Part shown: piece by piece, positions 1 to 6,015 of the stretch
How the letters are laid out: each line of letters opens with the position of its first letter
How positions within the stretch are numbered: the stretch's first letter is position 1
Source: Porticoccus sp002341315
GTDB taxonomy: Bacteria > Pseudomonadota > Gammaproteobacteria > Pseudomonadales > Porticoccaceae
Assembly: GCF_047634355.1 (NCBI RefSeq)
Contig: NZ_JBLIAL010000027.1
Length of the DNA: 6,015 nt
Reading direction: 5' to 3' (one strand)
The notes under the pieces: generated by a model
Database searches by the model: none
The model's input: the letters and a program-made list of their open reading frames with translations, nothing else
What the model was told of the DNA's origin: nothing
Made by a program: the position numbers and the translations under genes

Positions 1-263
1 ATCCTGATCTCAAGTTGCGGGTATTTGTCACTGGTGGTGGCTGCTCGGGGTTTCAGTACGGGTTTAGTTTTGATGAAGTTACTGCGGAAGACGATACCCT
101 GGTCAGCAAGGATGGCGTGGCTGTGGTAGTGGATCCGCTCAGTTTTCAGTATCTGTCGGGCTCAACTGTTGACTATGAAGAGGGTTTGCAGGGTTCGCGC
201 TTTACGATAACCAACCCCAATGCCACTACCACCTGTGGGTGTGGTTCCTCATTTTCTGTATAG
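1..263 (+). CDS. erpA: Iron-sulfur cluster insertion protein ErpA (A-type carrier), 5' end cut off by the window
   Basis: A-type Fe-S carrier that receives clusters and passes them to apo-enzymes in the cytoplasm; in E. coli it is needed to mature IspG/IspH of isoprenoid synthesis. The reading frame is open from the window edge (first full codon at 3, reading PDLKLRVFVTGGGCSGFQYG), so the TTG at 15 is an internal Leu and not the start. About 28 N-terminal residues are missing compared with E. coli ErpA as I remember it; 86 residues are visible. The three cluster-binding cysteines of the family are present: one in GGGCSGF (codon 42-44) and two in the C-terminal CGCGSSFSV (codons 234-236 and 240-242). 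The segments VVDPLSFQYLSGSTVDY and GLQGSRFTITNPNA match ErpA more closely than IscA or SufA. It ends with TAG at 261-263 and converges on anmK. I see nothing broken in the visible part. Confidence 0.95.
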   Translation, partial: PDLKLRVFVTGGGCSGFQYGFSFDEVTAEDDTLVSKDGVAVVVDPLSFQYLSGSTVDYEEGLQGSRFTITNPNATTTCGCGSSFSV

Positions 264-383
264 TCGGTTCGGATTAGGGTGTTTAAAATATACGCCTATA
301 AAAATATTGCTGTGCCGGGCCGCATTTCCGTGCTTGTTGTACCGTTACACTTCTTCTCGTCAACCTCATTTGAAGGAAGACAT

Positions 384-404
384 AAGTCAAAGACTGTGTG
401 ACTT
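384..404. repeat. Small inverted repeat in the erpA/anmK convergent gap
   Basis: AAGTCA at 384-389 and TGACTT at 399-404 form a perfect 6-bp inverted repeat with a 9-nt loop, inside the 170-nt gap between the convergent erpA and anmK stops. It has no T-run on either side and a modest GC content, so it does not meet the usual intrinsic terminator pattern. It may be a weak bidirectional end signal or chance. The rest of the gap shows no gene. Confidence 0.25.
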
Positions 405-433
405 GCAGCAGCTAAAACCTGTTGTCAGCTTGC

Positions 434-1561
434 TCAGGCGGGATGAATAGCGCCTAAAACGGAGGCTGCTGAAGCTCCGGTTACGGTAGGCTCATTCCCC
501 GGTTTGCCGGCAAGGGTTTGCTGAGCAAGCCAGGCAAAGGCCATCGCTTCCACCCATCCTGGCAGTATTCCCAATGCCTCTGTAGTGCTTACCTGTATCG
601 GATTCAGCAGCGCACTGATGCGGCTGACAAGGGCGCCGTTATAGGCGCCACCACCACAAAGGTAGGCCTCTGTGATTGGTCTGTGAGATTTTCTGATACC
701 TGTGCTGATGGTCTGTGCCGTAAATTCGAGCAGCGTGGCTTGCAGGTCAGCCGGCTCTATTGAATCCCCGAAGCTAACCAATTGTTGTGATAGCCACTCG
801 GGGTTAAACAGCTCTCTACCGGTGCTCTTGGGAGCTTTTTTGAATAGGTAGGGTGTTTTTAAAAACTGTTCCAGTAAAGTCGGGATGACTTGACCCTCAC
901 TGGCCCACTGGCCGTTGTCATCGTAGGCTTCGCCGAGAGATTGCAAAATCCAGCTATCCATCAGCCCGTTGCCGGGGCCGGTGTCGTAACCCAGTGGGCT
1001 GGACACGCCATCGCCGAATAGCAATGTGATATTGGCAATCCCGCCAATATTGATAATTGCTCTCAGTGTTCCGGGTTTCTCAAATGTCGCACGGTGGAAC
1101 AGTGGAGTCAGCGGTGCGCCCTGCCCACCAAGTGCAATATCGCGCCGACGAAAGTCAGCAACGGTGGTAATGCCCGTCAGGTGAGCAATGGTATTGGGGT
1201 CGCCGATCTGCAGGGTAAATGGGTGCCTGTTGTTGCCATCTCCGGGGGGGGTATGGCGAATAGTTTGGCCGTGGCTGCCTATGGCGATCACTTGGCTGCT
1301 GTCAATGTACTCCCTTTGGAGTAGTGTGTTGGCAGCATTGGCAAAACGAAGCCCCAGCTCCCGATCCAGTTGCCCCATACGAGAAATCTCATTAAAGCCG
1401 GGGGTGGCCAGTTCGTGAATATCGTTTTTGAGGTCGGCTATATCACAACTGAGCGTAGCCAGAAGGCGGTGTTGTCCGTCTGACAGGTCGGCTAAAGCGG
1501 CATCTATGGAGTCGGCGCTGGTGCCTGACATCAGGCCTATGTAAAGTTCTCTGTCAGGCAT
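434..1561 (-). CDS. anmK: Anhydro-N-acetylmuramic acid kinase AnmK
   Basis: Cytoplasmic sugar kinase of peptidoglycan recycling. It hydrolyses the 1,6-anhydro ring of anhydro-MurNAc and phosphorylates it with ATP, giving MurNAc-6-phosphate. The protein has 375 residues, close to the ~369 of E. coli AnmK. Motifs in order: N-terminal GLMSGTSADSID (9-20); GSHGQT (95-100); DFRRRDIALGGQGAP (136-150); NIGGIAN (171-177); GYDTGPGN (191-198), with Asp193 as the expected catalytic base; APKSTGRE (243-250); CGGGAYN (302-308); EAMAFAWLA (338-346); C-terminal TGAS (361-364). The start ATG (complement of 1559-1561) lies 11 nt after the stop of the M23 peptidase gene and has only a weak Shine-Dalgarno, so co-transcription and possibly translational coupling are likely. 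Oddities are Ser18 where family members I remember have Gly, and a run of eight C on the coding strand at codons 104-106. The active-site motifs are otherwise intact, so the protein should be functional. Confidence 0.97.
   Translation of the reverse strand: MPDRELYIGLMSGTSADSIDAALADLSDGQHRLLATLSCDIADLKNDIHELATPGFNEISRMGQLDRELGLRFANAANTLLQREYIDSSQVIAIGSHGQTIRHTPPGDGNNRHPFTLQIGDPNTIAHLTGITTVADFRRRDIALGGQGAPLTPLFHRATFEKPGTLRAIINIGGIANITLLFGDGVSSPLGYDTGPGNGLMDSWILQSLGEAYDDNGQWASEGQVIPTLLEQFLKTPYLFKKAPKSTGRELFNPEWLSQQLVSFGDSIEPADLQATLLEFTAQTISTGIRKSHRPITEAYLCGGGAYNGALVSRISALLNPIQVSTTEALGILPGWVEAMAFAWLAQQTLAGKPGNEPTVTGASAASVLGAIHPA
1244..1251 (-). repeat. C8 homopolymer tract inside anmK
   Basis: Eight consecutive G on the + strand read as eight C in the anmK coding strand, spelling the end of Thr104 plus Pro105-Pro106 (context RHTPPGDG). 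It lies in a loop before the conserved TLQIGD segment, where related AnmK proteins vary. Loss or gain of one base would shift the frame in the first third of the gene. Confidence 0.9.
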
Positions 1562-1572
1562 TTATCGTGCGA

Positions 1573-3012
1573 TCAATCGGCTTGAGATGGATTTTTTTCA
1601 GTGAGCAGGGCCACTCTGAAGCTTTGGCGGTTTTTTGCCAGCCGGGTCATTAATGTCTTGGTGGCACTGACGAACCTGCTTTTTTCTGCCGGGTCAATTG
1701 GTTGTGCTTCGGGCAAAGAAACGGTGCGGGGGTTTCGATGAACACCATTGACCAGAAATTCGTAATGCAGGTGTGGTCCGGTTGCATAGCCCGTGGAACC
1801 CAAGGTGCCGATGACCTGGCGCTGTTTGACATGTTGGCCCCGCTTCACGGTACGCTTGTCGAGATGCAGGTACTTGGTGGTGTACCCTTGGCCATGCTGA
1901 ATAAAGACGTAGTTGCCATTGGCTTTGCTGTAGGCAGATGCGATGACCTTGCCCTCACCAGAGGCAAAGATTGGCGTTCCTCGAGGTGCCGCATAATCAA
2001 CGCCGCGGTGGGCGCGAATGCTTTTGTGGATGGGGTGCATCCTGCGCAGATTGAAATTCGAGCTGATTCTTGTGAAATCCAGTGGTGCGCGTAAAAAGGC
2101 TTTACGCATACTCATGCCATCGGGGGTGTAATAGCTCGCTACTCCTTTGCTGTCTTCGTAACGAACCGCCTGGAAGCTCTTGCCCTGGTTGGTGAATTCT
2201 GCCACCAGGATATTGCCGGTACCAATTTTTTCACCATCCAGGTATTTTTCTTCATATAGCACTGAAAACTTGTCGCCTTTGCGGATGTCGAGTGCAAAGT
2301 CCACATCCCAACCGAAAATATTGGCAATTTCCATGATGGTATTGTGTGGTAAATCGGCCCGTTCGCCAGCCAAAAACAATGAGTCATCGATGGTTGACTC
2401 TCGATAGGAGTTTATAACCTCGGGCTGGCGCACCACATGCTCGGCACTGAAAGCCGGCCCATCGGTTTCCCGTTGTTCAGTAAAGACGTAGGATTCTAGC
2501 CTGGATTTGTTGTAGATCAACTGGCCCAGTGACCCGGACTCATTGAGTCCAAACAGAAGCTCTTCACCTGGACGCATCCTGGTCAATGGTTTGGTCAAGG
2601 GGGACGATGACATCAATCGGTAAACGTCTCGAGCGCTCAACGATACCTGTTGAAACATGGTCGACAAATTTGAGCCACTGCGCACAGTGGCGGTCGACCA
2701 GGTCAGCGCATCTGCCGGGTCAGAGCTGTTCTCGGGGCTGTCTTTTGCAGGCGTTGTCTCTCTGTTGGCATCAGTGAGCGTAGCCGCTGGTTCGTGAGAC
2801 AGCCGGTTAGTGCTCTCCTGGAAGGTTAAGTCAATGGCAGCGGCCTGACGATTGGCTTCGACCTCTTCGCTGGGCAATACAGACAAGCCGATGAATATGG
2901 CCGCAGCCAATGAACCGAGTATTACCAAATGGTGACGGGAGTGTTTTGCCGCTAGCAGCTGACGTCCGATTGTTTCGTTTTTGGTGCTTGATGTGAATCT
3001 GGCTTGGCTCAT
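1573..3012 (-). CDS. Membrane-anchored M23-family murein DD-endopeptidase (MepM/ShyA type, OapA-like N-terminal domain)
   Basis: Predicted periplasmic zinc endopeptidase that cuts peptide cross-links in peptidoglycan to allow wall expansion. The protein has 479 residues, slightly longer than E. coli MepM (~440). The order is: a short basic cytoplasmic tail (1-27); one membrane segment (about 28-46, LVILGSLAAAIFIGLSVL); a Ser/Thr/Pro/Asp/Glu-rich linker (about 50-103); an OapA/LysM-like domain (about 105-180, with SGSNLSTMFQQVSLS and MRPGEELLFGL); a second regulatory domain (about 200-310); and the M23 LytM domain (about 312-430). Zinc ligands are visible as His335 and Asp339 in HRGVDYAAP and His416 in GPHLHYEF. 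His414 and His383 (YLHL) fit the catalytic histidines, so the enzyme looks active, unlike EnvC/NlpD-type LytM proteins. A C-terminal extension of about 45 residues is not assigned. The gene is divergent from tyrS and probably heads an operon with anmK, pairing wall cleavage with wall-sugar recycling. The start is the ATG at 3012; no strong Shine-Dalgarno is visible. Confidence 0.93.
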   Translation of the reverse strand: MSQARFTSSTKNETIGRQLLAAKHSRHHLVILGSLAAAIFIGLSVLPSEEVEANRQAAAIDLTFQESTNRLSHEPAATLTDANRETTPAKDSPENSSDPADALTWSTATVRSGSNLSTMFQQVSLSARDVYRLMSSSPLTKPLTRMRPGEELLFGLNESGSLGQLIYNKSRLESYVFTEQRETDGPAFSAEHVVRQPEVINSYRESTIDDSLFLAGERADLPHNTIMEIANIFGWDVDFALDIRKGDKFSVLYEEKYLDGEKIGTGNILVAEFTNQGKSFQAVRYEDSKGVASYYTPDGMSMRKAFLRAPLDFTRISSNFNLRRMHPIHKSIRAHRGVDYAAPRGTPIFASGEGKVIASAYSKANGNYVFIQHGQGYTTKYLHLDKRTVKRGQHVKQRQVIGTLGSTGYATGPHLHYEFLVNGVHRNPRTVSLPEAQPIDPAEKSRFVSATKTLMTRLAKNRQSFRVALLTEKNPSQAD

Positions 3013-3180
3013 GATAATTCAATAATCGTCTGAGGTTATTGGTTTAAGGCATCAATATATAACAGAAAGTCCGTCAGTCCCACCTTCGCCAACTGGTTTT
3101 ATCTGCCTCGATACTTGTTTTTGTGAACGGATAAGGTAATGTTTGCCCCCCTTCAAAAGCATCTATTTGGGATTGGCAGC
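3013..3180. promoter_or_regulatory. Divergent intergenic region between the M23 gene and tyrS
   Basis: This stretch must carry the promoters for both divergent transcripts if neither gene is read from elsewhere. An AT-rich core around 3051-3063 (AATATATAAC) could serve as a -10 element in either direction, but I find no -35 at a good distance for either gene, so no promoter is called. The ATG at 3139, in frame with tyrS, falls inside this region. I see no T-box-like element, but did not model folding. Confidence 0.35.
3169..3172 (+). promoter_or_regulatory. Candidate ribosome binding site deciding the tyrS start
   Basis: GGGA lies 8 nt before the ATG at 3181. The competing upstream ATG at 3139 has AAGG only 2 nt before it, which is too close, although a weaker GAACGGA at 3125-3131 is better spaced. 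Together with the protein alignment this supports 3181, but the call is not firm. Confidence 0.4.
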
Positions 3181-4488
3181 ATGTCTGAAAATGCCCTGAA
3201 TTTAATCGCAGAGTTGCAGTCCAGAGGGCTGGTCGCCCAGATGACAGGTGATGGCGCGCTTGTTGAGCACCTGGCTGACAGGTCCCGTGCTGTCTATTGT
3301 GGCTTTGACCCAACCGCTGACAGCCTTCATATAGGGAGTTTGGTGCCGCTATTGGCCCTGCGTAGGTTTCAGCTTGCCGGACACAGGCCCATAGCACTTG
3401 TGGGCGGCGCCACCGGTCTGATCGGGGACCCGAGTTTCAAATCCCAGGAGCGCAAACTTAACACTGCTGATGTGGTCGAGGGATGGGTTGAGTCTATAAA
3501 AAATCAGGTCTCGCGTTTCATTGATTTTGATAAAGGCCATTGTGCTGCAGAGGTCGTGAATAATCTGGACTGGATAGGTTCGATGAATTTGCTGACGTTT
3601 CTACGTGACGTTGGCAAGCACTTTTCAGTCAACAATATGGTGAATAAGGAGTCGGTCAAGCAACGGCTCGGCCGGGAAGGTGAGGGTATTTCCTTTACCG
3701 AGTTCACCTATATGTTGCTGCAGTCCTACGATTTTGCCGAATTGAACCGGCGTTATAATTGTACGGTACAGTTGGGAGGCTCTGATCAGTGGGGCAATAT
3801 CACTGGCGGCATCGACCTCACCCGGCGATTGAACGGCGAGCAGGTTTACGGCATGACGCTGCCACTGGTGACAAAGTCAGACGGTACAAAGTTTGGTAAA
3901 ACAGAAACAGGTACTATCTGGTTAGATCCGGCTAAAACATCGCCCTATGCTTTTTATCAGTTCTGGATAAATACAGCCGATGCGGATGTCTACAAATTCC
4001 TGCGTTACTTTACTTTCCTGCCTGCGAGCGATATTGAGGAAATAGAGAGGGTTGATCAGGAGTCAGGGGGAAAGAGGTCCGCGCAGGGCCTGCTTGCCCG
4101 GGAGCTGACCGAGCTGGTTCACGGGCGTGAAGGTGTAGCGGCCGCTGAACGGATAACGCGGGCGCTTTTCACAGATGGCCTGGGCGAGCTTTCTGAGAGT
4201 GATCTTGAGCAGTTAAAGCAGGATGGCATGCCAGCCAGTAACTTGAGTACTGCAGATGTACACAGTAAGCCGTTGACCGGGTTGTTGGTAGACTGCGGGC
4301 TGGCCAAGGCTGGAAGAGAAGTTAAAGATGCACTGAGTCGATCGGCGGTGTGGGTTAACGGTATTGCCAAAGATGAGGCTGACAATCTTTTGGCCAGTCA
4401 TTCTTTTGCGCCTGATCATGCATTGTTTGGTCGCTTCTTTATCGTCAAGCTGGGCAAGAAAAAATACCATCTGCTTGAATTAGTTTAG
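3181..4488 (+). CDS. tyrS: Tyrosyl-tRNA synthetase TyrS
   Basis: Class Ic cytoplasmic aminoacyl-tRNA synthetase that activates Tyr with ATP and loads tRNA-Tyr. From the ATG at 3181 it has 435 residues, against 424 in E. coli. Seen in order: N-terminal SENALNLIAELQSRGLVAQ, which aligns with the E. coli start; Rossmann-fold substrate pocket YCGFDPTADSLHIGS (39-53); VGGATGLIGDPS (74-85); YDFAELN (183-189); QLGGSDQWGNI (197-207), the tyrosine/ATP pocket; KFGKT (237-241), the KMSKS equivalent, as in E. coli; and a C-terminal S4 RNA-binding domain (about 356-420, with LVDCGLAKAGREVKDAL and VNG). The in-frame ATG at 3139 would add 14 residues (MFAPLQKHLFGIGS). I prefer 3181 because homology begins there and GGGA at 3169-3172 is a fitting Shine-Dalgarno. 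Oddity: the HIGH motif reads HIGS. No clear terminator follows before the rRNA promoters. Confidence 0.96.
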   Translation: MSENALNLIAELQSRGLVAQMTGDGALVEHLADRSRAVYCGFDPTADSLHIGSLVPLLALRRFQLAGHRPIALVGGATGLIGDPSFKSQERKLNTADVVEGWVESIKNQVSRFIDFDKGHCAAEVVNNLDWIGSMNLLTFLRDVGKHFSVNNMVNKESVKQRLGREGEGISFTEFTYMLLQSYDFAELNRRYNCTVQLGGSDQWGNITGGIDLTRRLNGEQVYGMTLPLVTKSDGTKFGKTETGTIWLDPAKTSPYAFYQFWINTADADVYKFLRYFTFLPASDIEEIERVDQESGGKRSAQGLLARELTELVHGREGVAAAERITRALFTDGLGELSESDLEQLKQDGMPASNLSTADVHSKPLTGLLVDCGLAKAGREVKDALSRSAVWVNGIAKDEADNLLASHSFAPDHALFGRFFIVKLGKKKYHLLELV

Positions 4489-4561
4489 AAATATTTCCCC
4501 TGACATAAACATCGATAGCCTTTCTATGTGTTCGGGTTGCCTGGGTGATTTTGGCGCAGGA

Positions 4562-4620
4562 TAAAAAAAGTTTATAAAGGCGTTGACGGGTAGAAATAAA
4601 TCGCTAGAATGCGCGCCTCG
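4562..4620 (+). promoter_or_regulatory. rrn promoter P1 (sigma70) with AT-rich upstream element
   Basis: The -35 is TTGACG at 4583-4588 and the -10 is TAGAAT at 4605-4610, with a 16-nt spacer. An A/T-rich stretch at 4562-4578 sits where an UP element is expected. The bases after the -10 (GCGCGCC) make a GC-rich discriminator, typical of stringently controlled rRNA promoters. The predicted start is near 4617. The short spacer is also usual for rRNA promoters. Confidence 0.8.
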
Positions 4621-4659
4621 GTTCAGGGTGAAGCCCGGGATTTGAGAGTTCAACGGCTA

Positions 4660-4717
4660 ACAAGTTTTTTGAAGAAAGCCGTTGACAACAAGGTTTAAAG
4701 CGCTAGAATGCGCGTCC
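4660..4717 (+). promoter_or_regulatory. rrn promoter P2 (sigma70)
   Basis: The -35 is a perfect TTGACA at 4682-4687 and the -10 is TAGAAT at 4704-4709, with a 16-nt spacer. The A/T-rich segment 4660-4677 lies in the UP-element position. The discriminator is GCGCGTCC. The 14 nt around the -10 (CGCTAGAATGCGCG, 4701-4714) are identical to those of P1 (4602-4615). The predicted start is near 4716. Confidence 0.82.
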
Positions 4718-4740
4718 GCTTCGGGTAACACGGAAGCGGA
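4715..4740 (+). repeat. Perfect 8-bp stem-loop at the 5' end of the P2 transcript
   Basis: TCCGCTTC (4715-4722) pairs with GAAGCGGA (4733-4740) around a 10-nt loop. It begins almost exactly at the predicted P2 start, so P2 RNA would open with a GC-rich hairpin. No T-run follows, so it is not an intrinsic terminator. Confidence 0.6.
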
Positions 4741-4746
4741 GTTAAC

Positions 4747-4788
4747 TGGCAAGGCAGGCATGAATTTGCCAAGCAAGATTAAATGCTT
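4747..4788 (+). repeat. Two adjacent inverted repeats between P2 and P3
   Basis: TGGCAA (4747-4752) pairs with TTGCCA (4766-4771), 13-nt loop. AAGCA (4771-4775) pairs with TGCTT (4784-4788), 8-nt loop. The second overlaps the UP-element position of P3. They share one base at 4771, so both cannot form fully at once. Function unknown; short repeats like these can arise by chance. Confidence 0.35.
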
Positions 4789-4831
4789 AAACCAGTTGAC
4801 ATTAAGGCGGCGATGATTAGAATACGCAGCC
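4771..4831 (+). promoter_or_regulatory. rrn promoter P3 (sigma70), nearest the 16S gene
   Basis: The -35 is a perfect TTGACA at 4796-4801 and the -10 is TAGAAT at 4818-4823, with a 16-nt spacer as in P1 and P2. AT-rich sequence at 4777-4791 lies upstream. The discriminator (ACGCAGCC) is GC-rich but less so than in P1 and P2. The predicted start near 4830 leaves a leader of about 217 nt to the 16S 5' end, which still includes the boxA and boxC-like signals. Confidence 0.8.
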
Positions 4832-4832
4832 C

Positions 4833-4890
4833 GCTCAAAGCACAGAGCAACCGTTCTTTAACAATAGATCAGATAATGCGTGTGGGTGCT
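4833..4890 (+). promoter_or_regulatory. rRNA antitermination region (boxB-like, boxA, boxC-like)
   Basis: GTTCTTTAACAA at 4853-4864 matches the rrn boxA core (TGCTCTTTAACA), where the NusB-NusE complex loads to make RNA polymerase resist Rho in rRNA operons. Just upstream, GCTC (4833-4836) and GAGC (4845-4848) form a short boxB-like hairpin. Downstream, GTGTGGGTGCT at 4880-4890 resembles boxC (TGTGTGGGCACT). The order boxB, boxA, boxC matches E. coli rrn leaders. boxA is the firm call; the flanking boxes are looser. Confidence 0.75.
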
Positions 4891-4965
4891 TGCTGAGACG
4901 ATTCGAGTGATAACGAATCATCAAACGCAAGTAACTCATCAATTCATACGATTTGGTAAGCCAAA
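4889..4965 (+). repeat. Two leader stem-loops downstream of boxC
   Basis: First, an interrupted stem at 4889-4931: CTTGC (4889-4893) with GCAAG (4927-4931), TGA (4894-4896) with TCA (4921-4923), and GATTCG (4900-4905) with CGAATC (4914-4919). Second, TTTGG (4952-4956) with CCAAA (4961-4965) around a TAAG loop. Both would be in the pre-16S leader and be removed during maturation. Confidence 0.5.
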
Positions 4966-4984
4966 GTGTTTGAGCCAAGTTTTT

Positions 4985-5037
4985 GAGTAGTATCGCGGGT
5001 TTTCGTGAAACTGCTCCCTCTTATCGAAAGGTAGAGG
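4985..5037 (+). repeat. Tandem stem-loops immediately 5' of mature 16S rRNA
   Basis: Hairpin one: GAGTAGT (4985-4991) with ACTGCTC (5010-5016, one G-U pair), an A-A mismatch, then TCGCG (4993-4997) with CGTGA (5004-5008, one G-U pair), and a 6-nt loop. Hairpin two begins at the next base: CCTCT (5017-5021) with AGAGG (5033-5037), a bulged U, then AUC with GGU closed by a GAAA tetraloop (5026-5029). They end 9 nt before the mature 16S 5' end and may guide precursor folding or processing. Confidence 0.6.
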
Positions 5038-5046
5038 TTAAAGATT

Positions 5047-6015
<969 letters not shown>

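Larger units (their letters stand above)
4489..5046 (+). promoter_or_regulatory. rRNA operon control region and 16S 5' leader
   Basis: These 558 nt between the tyrS stop and the 16S 5' end hold no supported gene. Region by region: 4489-4560 has no convincing terminator; 4561-4620 has an AT-rich upstream element and promoter P1; 4660-4740 has promoter P2 with a hairpin at its predicted start; 4741-4795 has two further inverted repeats; 4796-4830 has promoter P3; 4833-4890 has the boxB/boxA/boxC-like antitermination signals; 4889-5037 has a run of stem-loops leading to mature 16S. The leader would pair with sequence 3' of 16S, outside this window, to form the RNase III stem. Confidence 0.85.

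Noticed and set aside
297..324. Possible anmK terminator on the minus strand (TGCGGCCCGGCA followed by an ATTTTTAT tract)
   Set aside because: The pairing is only 3 bp with certainty and the T-rich tract is not adjacent to the stem, so it fails the usual intrinsic terminator pattern.
220..450. Open frame of 76 codons overlapping the end of erpA and the gap to anmK
   Set aside because: It overlaps erpA in another frame, has no recognisable domain, and its composition is like read-through of non-coding sequence.
1702..2094. 130-codon plus-strand frame within the M23 gene
   Set aside because: It is the antisense shadow of the conserved M23 catalytic domain; the minus-strand protein carries all the motifs.
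3035..3063. Promoter for tyrS with TATAAC at 3058-3063 as -10
   Set aside because: The only -35-like match (TTGGTT at 3039) gives a 13-nt spacer, and the position 17 nt away reads GTTATT; neither is convincing.
3074..3397. 107-codon minus-strand frame over the tyrS start
   Set aside because: It is antisense to conserved TyrS sequence, with no recognisable domain and no ribosome binding site.
4502..4560. Terminator hairpins after tyrS (ATAG/CTAT and CCTG/CAGG)
   Set aside because: The stems are 4 bp with long or mismatched loops and no T-run follows.
4489..5046. A small RNA gene, tRNA or short protein gene between tyrS and 16S
   Set aside because: No tRNA cloverleaf signature and no open frame with a ribosome binding site was seen; the stretch is explained by rRNA promoters and leader.

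Overview
The window looks like a chromosomal core region of a gammaproteobacterium, with a peptidoglycan/translation gene cluster leading into an rRNA operon. The evidence is an E. coli-type ErpA, AnmK and tyrosyl-tRNA synthetase, a MepM/ShyA-type M23 endopeptidase, and a 16S rRNA with gammaproteobacterial signatures. From memory, the 16S stretch resembles the Pseudomonas/Cellvibrionales side of the class (marine Cellvibrionales-like), but I could not run a classification. From memory too, the order erpA, anmK, M23 peptidase, tyrosyl-tRNA synthetase, 16S rRNA also occurs in Pseudomonas, so this appears to be an old conserved neighbourhood and not an acquired island.

Layout: the 3' part of erpA (+ strand) enters at the left edge and converges on a minus-strand pair. 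In that pair the M23 endopeptidase gene is upstream and anmK follows 11 nt after its stop, so the two are probably co-transcribed. They link cell-wall cleavage with recovery of the anhydro-MurNAc released by wall turnover. A 168-nt divergent intergenic region separates the M23 gene from tyrS (+ strand). Downstream of tyrS lie 558 nt without a gene: three tandem rRNA promoters of nearly identical architecture, several stem-loops, and a boxA/boxC antitermination region. The first ~970 nt of 16S rRNA then run off the right edge.

I see no mobile element, CRISPR array, tRNA gene, phage gene or other accessory system, and no evidence for an undescribed system. The points most worth a second look are regulatory or residue-level: the three-promoter rrn control region with a highly structured leader, a C8 homopolymer inside anmK, a HIGS version of the class I HIGH motif in TyrS, a Gly-to-Ser change in the AnmK N-terminal signature, and the lack of a clear terminator between tyrS and the rRNA operon.
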